This document shows positions 17,418-25,658 of a DNA stretch of 64,000 bases, piece by piece. This DNA comes from Chloroflexaceae bacterium (GTDB taxonomy: Bacteria > Chloroflexota > Chloroflexia > Chloroflexales > Chloroflexaceae). Below the pieces are notes generated by a model that ran no database searches, was not told the DNA's origin, and saw only the letters and a program-made list of their open reading frames with translations. The DNA is taken from the NCBI GenBank assembly GCA_028282325.1, contig JANQID010000021.1, positions 52,518 to 116,517 of the forward strand. The letters are read 5' to 3'. Numbering within the stretch: position 1 is the stretch's first letter; each line of letters opens with the position of its first letter. The position numbers and the translations under genes were made by a program.

Positions 17418-18134
17418 ATGGTCTTCACCGGTTTTTCAACTGATCGGCTGATAGGGCTGCCCTCCGAACTTTTCAGCGAAGTGCTCCCGGCGATAACGCT
17501 GTCCAGCGAGATGAAGGTGATGTTGCACGTCTTTTATCGGCTCAGCAAGCAACGCGGAACGCCGCGGCGCGTGAGTTGGGAAGAATTGACTCACGATCGC
17601 ATATTGCAAGAAGGATTGCGGTCGATCTCAAAGACGCGATCGCCGGAAGAATTGCTCGACGAAGGCCTCGCTGCAGCCGTTCAACGCACCGCACTGCTTC
17701 ATATCGTGTTGCCAGGTGAAGGCCGAATCATCAATTGGTATCTGGTCAACACGCCGCTCAATCGCGAATGGGTAACGCAAGCTCGGCAAACTCAGTCCGT
17801 TGTGCCGCCTAATCCGATCATTGATGACGAGCAATATGGGACGCTGCTCGCACTCTACGAGCAAAATATCGGACTTGTCACGCCGATGCTGGCAGACGAA
17901 TTGCGCGAAGCCGAAGAACAGTACCCGCGAGTTTGGATCGAGGAGGCGATGCGGGAGGCCGTTCGGTCCAATGTCCGCTCGTGGCGCTATATCCGCAAAG
18001 TATTGGAAAGATGGGCTATCGATGGGCGACGAGATGAGGCGCATCGATCTGCGCGACCTATCAAGTTTGAAGAATACGCCAACGGCCAGTTCGGCGGATT
18101 ATTCCGCCGCGGCAGCGACGAAAGCGATCTCTGA
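17418..18134 (+). CDS. DnaD-domain primosomal protein
   Basis: 238 residues. The N-terminal half resembles the winged-helix part of DnaD/DnaB replication-initiation proteins (F-S-E-V-L-P-A-I-T-L-S-S-E-M-K-V, a common phage and chromosomal DnaD start). The C-terminal half is a DnaD/DnaB_2 domain with the Y-E-Q-N-I-G motif (about residue 153), E-A-E-E-Q-Y-P-R-V-W-I and a closing Y-I-R-K-V-L-E-R-W. DnaD proteins help load the replicative helicase. The next gene is a DnaC/DnaI-like ATPase whose probable start lies inside this gene, so the two are translationally coupled and plausibly form this organism's helicase-loading pair. Confidence 0.85.
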   Translation: MVFTGFSTDRLIGLPSELFSEVLPAITLSSEMKVMLHVFYRLSKQRGTPRRVSWEELTHDRILQEGLRSISKTRSPEELLDEGLAAAVQRTALLHIVLPGEGRIINWYLVNTPLNREWVTQARQTQSVVPPNPIIDDEQYGTLLALYEQNIGLVTPMLADELREAEEQYPRVWIEEAMREAVRSNVRSWRYIRKVLERWAIDGRRDEAHRSARPIKFEEYANGQFGGLFRRGSDESDL

Positions 18135-18870
18135 AGAATCACCGCTTGGTGCAGAGGCCGCCGATGCTGTGTGCCAGATGTGCAAGGGCGCCGGCTATTA
18201 CACGCTAGATGTTCCGGCTGGCGATCCCAACTTTGGGGTGTTGATGCCATGCCATTGCAAGCTGCATGAGAAAGAGCAACGCACTGCCGATGAATTGCGC
18301 CGTCTTAGCAATCTGGAACCGTTCACCGATAAAACCTTCGAGAACTTTGACCCGGATGTTCCGGGAGTGCGCCGCGCCTATATTCGTGCTCGCGAGTATG
18401 CCAAACGCCCCCAGGGTTGGCTGATACTGTTTGGGAACTTTGGGTGCGGTAAAACCCACCTCGCCGCCGCTATCGCCAACGAGGCCTTGCGACGGCACTA
18501 TCGTGTGTTATTTACCATCATTCCTGATTTGCTTGACCACCTGCGCAGCACCTTTGGGCCGGACAGCGATGTCAAGTATGATGAGCGCTTCGAGACAATT
18601 CGTGAAATACCATTGCTGGTGCTTGATGACCTGGGCACCGAAAATACCACGCCCTGGGCGCGCGAAAAACTTTACCAAATCATAAACCATCGTTATAATT
18701 ATAGCCTGCCAACGGTGATAACGCTTAATCGCCGGCCCGAAGATATTGAGCCGCGCATCCTATCCCGCATGTTCGATGCGGTTCTCTGCCCCGAACGGAT
18801 TATCATCGAAGCCGGCGACTATCGGCGTCTCACGCTTGAGCAACGCTTTGGACGACGCAAGCGCGCATAG
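18022..18870 (+). CDS. DnaC/DnaI-like helicase-loader ATPase
   Basis: 282 residues from ATG 18022. An N-terminal zinc-binding segment has C-Q-M-C (Cys 51 and 54) and a later C-H-C, as in DnaI/DnaC-type loaders. The AAA+ domain shows Walker A G-N-F-G-C-G-K-T (Lys 144) and Walker B L-L-V-L-D-D-L-G (Asp 202-203), then the sensor region T-L-N-R-R-P. These ATPases open or place the hexameric replicative helicase on DNA. The start is uncertain: 18022 overlaps the DnaD gene by 113 bases; ATG 18034 is an alternative, while no start codon lies at the DnaD stop. Absence of transposase sequence nearby argues against an IstB accessory protein. Confidence 0.85.
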   Translation: MGDEMRRIDLRDLSSLKNTPTASSADYSAAAATKAISEESPLGAEAADAVCQMCKGAGYYTLDVPAGDPNFGVLMPCHCKLHEKEQRTADELRRLSNLEPFTDKTFENFDPDVPGVRRAYIRAREYAKRPQGWLILFGNFGCGKTHLAAAIANEALRRHYRVLFTIIPDLLDHLRSTFGPDSDVKYDERFETIREIPLLVLDDLGTENTTPWAREKLYQIINHRYNYSLPTVITLNRRPEDIEPRILSRMFDAVLCPERIIIEAGDYRRLTLEQRFGRRKRA

Positions 18871-18952
18871 GAGCAAAGGAAATGTGAACGACGACATCTG
18901 ACGAGTTGGCGTCGTTGCGGCTGTTGCCATTCGAGTTTTCACGGGGAGTCCT

Positions 18953-19894
18953 ATGCTACAACACTATTTATCCGCCGCTGATTTGCCACGTGCAGAGGCT
19001 GAAGCGCTCTTGCAACGCGCCCAGACTCTGAAGGCCGAATGGAATAGCGGTGAACATTGCCGCGACTCTAACGGGGGTCTTCCTCTGCAAGGTAATACCC
19101 TGGCTCTCGTCTTCGAAAAACCGTCATTGCGGACACGTGTCGCCTTTGAGGCCGGCATGACCCAGCTTGGCGGAAATGGTAGCTACCTTTCGGCAAACGA
19201 CATTGATATGGGCGGGCGAGAAAGCGTGCCTGATGTGGCGCGCAACCTGAGCCGCTGGGTTCAAGCTATTGCTGCGCGCGTGTTCAAACATGCAACGGTG
19301 GAAACCCTGGCACGCTATGCGACTGTGCCGGTTATTAATGCGCTCTCTGATCTAGAGCATCCATGTCAGGCTTTGGCCGATATGCTCACGTTGTACGAGC
19401 GCCATAATCATCTTGCAGGCTTGCGGCTGGCCTATGTCGGCGATGGCAACAATGTGTGTCACTCGTTGATGCTACTCGGCGCTACGCTTGGTCTTGATGT
19501 TGCCATCGCTTGCCCCGCCGATTATCGTCCCGATCCGAACATTATTACACTGGCCCAGCAACGTGCCACAGAAAGCGGCGGCCAGATTAGCCTTTCTTCA
19601 TCACCTATTGAAGCAGTTGCGGGAGCGGATGCGGTGTATACTGATGTCTGGGCGTCGATGGGCCAGGAACATGAAGCTGCACGACGTCGGCCATTGTTTC
19701 AACCCTATCAAATCAACGCAGATCTTCTGGCGCATGCCCAGGAACACGCTGTGATAATGCACTGTTTGCCAGCTCACCGTGGCGAGGAAATTACCACCGA
19801 TATGATCGATGGCCCGCGTTCAGTTGTTTTTGACCAGGCTGAAAATCGTCTCCATGTACAGAAGGCGTTAATCTTAACCCTTCTTCACAAGTAG
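18953..19894 (+). CDS. argF: Ornithine carbamoyltransferase
   Basis: 313 residues, standard length. The enzyme transfers a carbamoyl group from carbamoyl phosphate to ornithine, giving citrulline in arginine synthesis. Carbamoyl-phosphate binding: K-P-S-L-R-T-R (about residue 52; Leu in place of Thr is common in this branch) and H-P-C-Q-A-L-A-D. Ornithine binding: D-V-W-A-S-M-G and the loop H-C-L-P-A-H-R-G-E-E (about 268). GGGGAG at 18943 precedes ATG 18953. No other arginine gene is adjacent. Confidence 0.95.
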   Translation: MLQHYLSAADLPRAEAEALLQRAQTLKAEWNSGEHCRDSNGGLPLQGNTLALVFEKPSLRTRVAFEAGMTQLGGNGSYLSANDIDMGGRESVPDVARNLSRWVQAIAARVFKHATVETLARYATVPVINALSDLEHPCQALADMLTLYERHNHLAGLRLAYVGDGNNVCHSLMLLGATLGLDVAIACPADYRPDPNIITLAQQRATESGGQISLSSSPIEAVAGADAVYTDVWASMGQEHEAARRRPLFQPYQINADLLAHAQEHAVIMHCLPAHRGEEITTDMIDGPRSVVFDQAENRLHVQKALILTLLHK

Positions 19895-19934
19895 CATACT
19901 GCTGACATATGAACACGGATTATGTTAGGAAAGC

Positions 19935-22900
19935 GTGTTTGAGTCAGCGGCATCACCTGAATGTACAACACCTATGCCAGGCAATCGCGCAATTTTTGAT
20001 CGGGCGCTGGAACAAAGCCGTGAAGCCGCGCGCCTGAACCGTTGGGAGGATGCTCTAAAGGGCGCAGTTCGGGCGTTAAGAGAGTTTCCACAAGATATTG
20101 ACGCCCGCACGACGGCGGCAATTGCGCTTTTTCATACGAATAAGCTGCCTCAGGCGCTCCAGCTTTTAGAGGAGTTGCATACCGCCGAGCCTGATAATGC
20201 GTTCTTTCTGCAATATCTGGCGCGAACGCGAGAGCGCCAGGGTGCCGCCGATACGGCAGCGGACGCCTATGCCCGGCTGGCCGATATTCACCGAGACCAG
20301 CGTCAGCAACGTCAGGAAATCGAGTCCCTGCGCGAGTTGCTTCGGTTAAGTCCCGATCAAGATGAGCCGCGTCAACGGCTCGCACGCTTGCTTGAAGAAA
20401 CAAAAGCATTGCGTGATGCGGCGAACGAATACCTCTACCTTGCGCGGCGCTTTCAGGAACGCAGTATGCTGGATGAAGCGGCGATGAATGCTGAACGAGC
20501 ACTCCAGCTTGTTCCCGATAGCCGCGAAGCCAGAGATATACTCGACGTACTGCGTGAAGCAATGTCCGCAGCCGCACAAGCGCCGTCTGCCGGCGCCAGG
20601 GTTGCATCAGGGTCGCTCCCTTCGTCGCGCATAGGCGGAACCGGTTATCTCCGCTCGCAGCAATTCACCCTGGAGAAAATGATTGCGCTGGCAATTGAAA
20701 AACAGGAAGCCGGCGATGCCAACGGCGCTATCGAGCAATATGAACAGGCAATTGGCGCGGGGATGGAGCGTTCCGACGTTTATTACAGCCTCGGTCTTCT
20801 GTATCAGGAGCGTGGCGATCACCGCGATGCTGTGCAAATGTTGAATCGTGCAGTGATAGATCCTGAGTATGCGTTGTCGGCGCACTTTGCACTGGGGGAG
20901 TCATACAAAGCCCTGAACCAGCTGCCTCAGGCCGCCCAGGAACTTGAGCAAACCATTCGCCTCGTTGACATCACTTCTATAGGCAGAACCGAATCTGACG
21001 ATCTGATCCAGATGTATGAGAGCGCCGCCAGTATCTATGAGCAGATTGGCGATATTGGACGCGCTGCTTCCCTTTATTCCACTCTGGCGAGTTTTCTTCA
21101 GACTAAGCGTTGGGGCAAAGATCAAGCGGCTACGTTTAAGCAACGTGCGAAAGAACTTTCCGAACGCGATATGTTCTCTAAGCTCCGCACTCTTGGCACT
21201 GGGGCGCTCGTGCCGCAGTCGCCTGAAGAAGAAGTGGCGCCGACTGCGGAACCGGCATCTGAGACCTGGGGGAAGATACGGCCAATCACTGACTTTTTGC
21301 GTGCGGATCGCAAAGGTGTCATCGATAAAGATGATGAAGCGCAGCCGTCGTTGAGGAGTGGGTCGGATCCATTAGATGTACTGGAAAGCTTGCCTTCGCC
21401 GGAGAAGCCGGTTCTTGCGCCAGTCAAGAAGCTTGATACGGATGGTCTCGACGAACAAACGGCGCGTTGGGTTGTGCTATGCGAGAAATATCTGGAGCAA
21501 AACCTGCTTGAAGCGGCGCTTGATGCATGCCATGAAGTTATTCGGCTCGATATAGAATATTTGCCCATCCATTTGCATATGGGTGAAATCTACGAGCGTC
21601 AAGGCCGTCTTGAAGAAGCGCTTACAAAATACCAACTGCTGATTGATACATATCAGATTCGCGGCGAGCCGGAAAAAGCTATCGATAGCTACTTACGCTT
21701 TATTGAGTTGTCGCCGGACACAATCAACGCCCGTACGCGTTTGGCGGAACTTCTCCGTAGCGTCGGTCGCGGCGGCGAGGCGGTTGAACAACTTGCCCAT
21801 GTCGCTGCTGCGTACTCTCGGATGGGGCAAGACAATAAAGCCCTGGAGGAGTATCGTCGCCTGATTCAATGGGGGCCGCAGAATGCAGAATTGCATACGC
21901 AATATGGCCAGGCATTATTGAAGATCGAGCGGTATGAAGCTGCATTGGGCGAGTTTCGTACGGCATTAGAACTTAGCGATCCGGAAGACCCTGCCGCAAT
22001 AGCGCGATTGAGTATCACGCTGGCGCTGATGAATGAGCAACCGGCTGCTGTCTGGGACTCTCTCGAATCGGTGCTTGAACGGATCAAGGCGAGTCCGCAG
22101 GCAAACAGCGCCGTACAAGCCGAATACCGTGCCGCGCTGTTTATGTCCGATGCGGCGATCTTGCATTATATTCTAGGTGTTATTCAACAGTATAGCCAGC
22201 AGCATTCCTCGGCGCTGCTTGAGTTTGAGCAAGCCCAGGCGTTGCTGGAGCAAGATCCTGATCCGCCGATACCATTGGGGCTTGCCTATCAGGCAATGGC
22301 TGAAAGCAATATTGCGCTAGAGAACCCGACCGAGGCGCTCAATCTTTTGCGTCGCGCCAGAGAAATTGCCGACCGCGCTCCTGCTCCTTCAAACATAAAG
22401 CAGCATTTTGCCAGGCCGCTGTCACAAGGTGAGCTGATGCACCGAATGGCTGAGGCGTATGCAGCGAATGACGATCTTGTCGGGGCTGAACAGGCGTTGT
22501 TAGAAGCCCGGCAGTTATTGCCATATAATCGGGTCGTCTACACAAAACTGGCTGACATTTACTTTCAACAGGGAAAACTCCAGGAAGCGCTTGCTCAACT
22601 CGAAGATCTATCCACCTATTATGAGAAACGCCAGGATCTTGATCATGCAATAGAAATCCTCGAATATGGCATTAAACTTGCACCGAGCAACATATCGATA
22701 GGAGGACGACTGGCGCGTTTGCAACTCCGGCGAGGGTATCTCGATCAAGGTGTGGAAGGTTTGCAGCGCCTGTCTGAATTGCAACGTAAATCTGGACAAT
22801 TGAAGGGTGCGGTCGCCAGCTTACAAGAGGTTGCGCAGGTCTATTGGATGTTGAGCGACCATGAAAAGGCGCGCGAAATTTACAACCGTATTCTTCAGAT

Positions 22901-23255
22901 TGCGCCGGATGACGTTGAAGCGCGGCAGTGGCTTGCGCTGATGCATACGCTGGCTATGCGTACGAATGACGCTATTGACGAAAAGAAAGAGATCGCGCGC
23001 ATCTTTGCCCAACAGCACGATTATGAAGGCGCGATCGCTGAGTTACACCAAATCATCGGTATGAATCAACAAGATATCGAAGCGCATTATATGCTGGGCG
23101 ATATGTTGATGCAACGCGAGGAATATGGCCAGGCGGTTCAACTCTATAATCGTATGTTGAATATGGAAAGTGTAGAAGCCGATCGTGTGCAGTCGTTGCT
23201 CGTAGCCGCCAACCGTATGCTGCAACAGCAAAAGATGACTCGCAGTCAATCATAA
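19935..23255 (+). CDS. Large tetratricopeptide-repeat protein
   Basis: 1106 residues built mainly of TPR helices in at least three blocks (about residues 15-215, 245-430 and 510-1095), separated by low-complexity linkers (about 215-240 and 430-510, rich in Pro/Glu/Ser). Typical repeat cores include A-I-E-Q-Y-E-Q-A-I, Y-Y-S-L-G-L-L-Y-Q-E-R-G-D and Y-G-Q-A-V-Q-L-Y-N-R-M-L. No signal peptide or membrane helix is visible, so it is probably a cytoplasmic scaffold. It lies directly upstream of the c-di-AMP genes cdaA-ybbR on the same strand, 91 bases from the likely cdaA start. GTG 19935 follows AGGAAA; ATG 19974 is an alternative. Partner proteins unknown. Confidence 0.85.
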   Translation: MFESAASPECTTPMPGNRAIFDRALEQSREAARLNRWEDALKGAVRALREFPQDIDARTTAAIALFHTNKLPQALQLLEELHTAEPDNAFFLQYLARTRERQGAADTAADAYARLADIHRDQRQQRQEIESLRELLRLSPDQDEPRQRLARLLEETKALRDAANEYLYLARRFQERSMLDEAAMNAERALQLVPDSREARDILDVLREAMSAAAQAPSAGARVASGSLPSSRIGGTGYLRSQQFTLEKMIALAIEKQEAGDANGAIEQYEQAIGAGMERSDVYYSLGLLYQERGDHRDAVQMLNRAVIDPEYALSAHFALGESYKALNQLPQAAQELEQTIRLVDITSIGRTESDDLIQMYESAASIYEQIGDIGRAASLYSTLASFLQTKRWGKDQAATFKQRAKELSERDMFSKLRTLGTGALVPQSPEEEVAPTAEPASETWGKIRPITDFLRADRKGVIDKDDEAQPSLRSGSDPLDVLESLPSPEKPVLAPVKKLDTDGLDEQTARWVVLCEKYLEQNLLEAALDACHEVIRLDIEYLPIHLHMGEIYERQGRLEEALTKYQLLIDTYQIRGEPEKAIDSYLRFIELSPDTINARTRLAELLRSVGRGGEAVEQLAHVAAAYSRMGQDNKALEEYRRLIQWGPQNAELHTQYGQALLKIERYEAALGEFRTALELSDPEDPAAIARLSITLALMNEQPAAVWDSLESVLERIKASPQANSAVQAEYRAALFMSDAAILHYILGVIQQYSQQHSSALLEFEQAQALLEQDPDPPIPLGLAYQAMAESNIALENPTEALNLLRRAREIADRAPAPSNIKQHFARPLSQGELMHRMAEAYAANDDLVGAEQALLEARQLLPYNRVVYTKLADIYFQQGKLQEALAQLEDLSTYYEKRQDLDHAIEILEYGIKLAPSNISIGGRLARLQLRRGYLDQGVEGLQRLSELQRKSGQLKGAVASLQEVAQVYWMLSDHEKAREIYNRILQIAPDDVEARQWLALMHTLAMRTNDAIDEKKEIARIFAQQHDYEGAIAELHQIIGMNQQDIEAHYMLGDMLMQREEYGQAVQLYNRMLNMESVEADRVQSLLVAANRMLQQQKMTRSQS

Positions 23256-23346
23256 TCGCGTGATTTCCAGGGGCGTAACGCTTGTCTATTTCATCTCAAG
23301 AACGACAAGGCTTGCTCAAGACGACAGAAACAAAAAGCTTGCACGT

Positions 23347-24159
23347 ATGCCAGATCTGACCCGCATCTGGGGCCGCCTCGTTTCGCCGCTTGCTATTCTT
23401 GACATAATAATTGTCGCGCTGCTGTTTTTCTGGTTGCTCGGCATCATTCGTGGCACTCGCGCTGTTCAGTTATTGCGTGGCGTGGGAATCGTTCTCGCCG
23501 TTGCGTTGTTACTGAGTTCGGCGGTTGAAGAACGCTTGACAACACTGAGCTGGCTGCTGAACAATGTGATTAGTCCCGCGTTGATCGTTGCTATTCCGGT
23601 GTTATTTCAACCCGAACTTCGGCGCGCTTTAGAATCGCTTGGACGTACCGGGGAGTTGCTCAATCGGCCCTTTAGCTCATCGAATAGATCAGAGTTGTGG
23701 GAAACAGTTAATGTCGTCAGCAGATCGGCTCATCAGCTCTCGCAACAGGGGATCGGCGCTCTCATTGTTATTGAACGTGACACACAGTTGCAAGAATTCG
23801 CCGATCGCGGCGTTATCCTTGACGCCCGTCTGGCTGTGCCGCTGCTTCTCAACATCTTCTACCCAAACTCGCCGCTTCACGATATGGCTGTTATCGTACG
23901 GAACAATCGCATTCTTGCTGCCAATGTGGTTCTCCCGTTGAGTGAAGATGTCATCGGTCAGCGACGTTACGGCACGCGCCATCGCGCCGCCAAAGGCATC
24001 AGCGAGCAATCTGATGCGATTGCCGTTGTTGTGTCGGAAGAAACCGGGGCTATCTCATTAGTCAACGATGGCCGTATGGTGAGTTACCTCAACGAACATC
24101 GGCTGCGCAATATGTTAGCAGGGCTGTTGCGCGTTCCGCAAATGGAGGAGCGCAAGTGA
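23347..24159 (+). CDS. cdaA: Membrane diadenylate cyclase CdaA, with altered DGA motif
   Basis: 270 residues from ATG 23347. CdaA makes cyclic di-AMP from two ATP at the membrane. Three N-terminal helices (about 15-80) are followed by a short coiled segment and the DAC domain, with G-A-L-I-V-I-E-R, D-A-R-L-A-V-P-L-L-L, the second catalytic motif G-T-R-H-R-A-A (Arg 211-His-Arg 213) and V-V-S-E-E-T-G. The first catalytic motif, normally H-D-G-A, reads H-D-M-A (Asp 179, Met 180, Ala 181). The metal-binding Asp is kept but the Gly is not, so activity needs testing. The ybbR gene overlaps the stop by four bases (GTGA). GTG 23260 would add 29 residues but has no ribosome site. Confidence 0.92.
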   Translation: MPDLTRIWGRLVSPLAILDIIIVALLFFWLLGIIRGTRAVQLLRGVGIVLAVALLLSSAVEERLTTLSWLLNNVISPALIVAIPVLFQPELRRALESLGRTGELLNRPFSSSNRSELWETVNVVSRSAHQLSQQGIGALIVIERDTQLQEFADRGVILDARLAVPLLLNIFYPNSPLHDMAVIVRNNRILAANVVLPLSEDVIGQRRYGTRHRAAKGISEQSDAIAVVVSEETGAISLVNDGRMVSYLNEHRLRNMLAGLLRVPQMEERK

Positions 24160-25559
24160 CCTGGATACGTGCGGCCGGTCTGCGAATAGTGCTTGCAGTT
24201 GGGCTAAGTTTTGCGCTGTGGGCTTTTGTTTCCTTCAGCGAGAACCCCGAATCACAGATTACTTTTGAAGATATGCCGGTTGAAGTGCGATCTCTTGTCC
24301 CTGACCTCGTTATGGTCGATCAGAACGGATTGCCCAATCCATCGCTGCGTTCTGTCGATGTAGTTGTTGAAACCGATCAATCTACGCGCAATAAGTTGCG
24401 GCAGGTGGATTTTACAGCGTTTGTCGATCTCAGCGATCTTGATCCTGGCGATCATAGCGTACCGGTCAATGTTGACCCGACCCGCCCCAATTTGAGTTTT
24501 CGCATTCCAGAAATAGATCCGCCTCAGTTGCAGATACGGTTGGAAAACGTTATTACAAAAACGGCGCCGATCACATTGGAAGTGCAGGGAAATGTGCCAT
24601 TTAGCTTTGAGCTGGGCGAGCCCCAGATTCGCGCCAATGGCGAGGCTGTCGAAGAGACAGTTGTTAAGGGGCCGCAGAGTCGGGTCGAACGGGTAGTTAC
24701 TACGCGCACTGTTGCCAATGTTGAGCAATTGCGCGCCATTTATGTGTCATCGCTGCAACTGCAAGCGATCGATGAAAATGGTCAGGTCATCGAAGGCGTA
24801 ACCCTGGATCCGGATATTGTGAATGTGCGCATTCCGATCAATCCGGTCGTCGGTCTGAAACTGGTTCCGGTTTTGGGCAATATTATCGGGCTTCCCGCAG
24901 AAGGATATGCGGTGGTTGAAATTCAAAGCGATCCGGCATTAATCAGCTTGACTGGCAGTTCAGGCACCTTAGACACGGTGGAGTCAGTGAAAACCGAGGC
25001 CGTTGATATTTCCGGCTTTCAATCTACCACTATCCGCGATGTAGCTCTTCAACTTCCCGTCGGTACGTCGCTCCAGCGCGGCGAGCCTTCAATGGTGCGA
25101 GTCACTGTTCAAATAGAGCCGCTTGAACGTCCTTTTCAGGTGCAAATACCGATTTCAGTTCGTGTTGTCGGCCAAGCGGAAAATATCGATGTTAACGTGA
25201 GTCCAGTTATTGTGATCGTACCGTTGGCGGGAACAACCGGCAATCTGGAAGCATTGAGCGTTGATGGATTGACTGCGCGCATTGATATTTCCGGATTGCT
25301 TCCCGGAACGTATACCCTTACACCGACGATTGATCTTCCCGATGGTATCAATATAGTCGGCGATCTTCCCGAGGTGATAGTGACGTTGCGCGCCTTGGCG
25401 ACGCCGACGCCCACTGCGACGCCCGAAACAACCGCAACGGCAGCGCCCGAAACGACTGTAACGCCGGAGAATGAGCCGACTCCGGATGCCACGCCGACTG
25501 TGCAGGAGACTGCTGCGCCGAGCGATTTGACAGAGCGAACTCCCACGCCAGGCGTTTGA
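24156..25559 (+). CDS. YbbR-domain protein, CdaR-type cyclase regulator
   Basis: 467 residues. One N-terminal membrane helix (about 5-25) anchors several YbbR beta-domains (about 35-400), recognisable by repeats such as V-E-V-R-S-L-V-P, V-D-L-S-D-L-D-P-G and V-D-I-S-G-F. In Firmicutes CdaR, the YbbR protein encoded with CdaA, binds and modulates the cyclase from outside the membrane. The GTGA overlap with cdaA supports the same pairing here. The C-terminal 60 or so residues are a Thr/Pro/Ala/Glu low-complexity tail, probably wall-spanning. The usual third partner glmM is absent. Confidence 0.88.
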   Translation: MTWIRAAGLRIVLAVGLSFALWAFVSFSENPESQITFEDMPVEVRSLVPDLVMVDQNGLPNPSLRSVDVVVETDQSTRNKLRQVDFTAFVDLSDLDPGDHSVPVNVDPTRPNLSFRIPEIDPPQLQIRLENVITKTAPITLEVQGNVPFSFELGEPQIRANGEAVEETVVKGPQSRVERVVTTRTVANVEQLRAIYVSSLQLQAIDENGQVIEGVTLDPDIVNVRIPINPVVGLKLVPVLGNIIGLPAEGYAVVEIQSDPALISLTGSSGTLDTVESVKTEAVDISGFQSTTIRDVALQLPVGTSLQRGEPSMVRVTVQIEPLERPFQVQIPISVRVVGQAENIDVNVSPVIVIVPLAGTTGNLEALSVDGLTARIDISGLLPGTYTLTPTIDLPDGINIVGDLPEVIVTLRALATPTPTATPETTATAAPETTVTPENEPTPDATPTVQETAAPSDLTERTPTPGV

Positions 25560-25658
25560 TTGCCAGGATAGCTTGTATGATCATGTCTCCGTATGTGGCT
25601 TCTACTCTGTTGTACCTTGTGAAAGTATTCTTGCAGCCATTAGAAGGAGCCATACGCT

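Noticed and set aside
18022..18870. IstB-type transposition helper
   Set aside because: No IstA transposase or inverted repeats nearby; the DnaD neighbour and N-terminal zinc motif favour a replication role.
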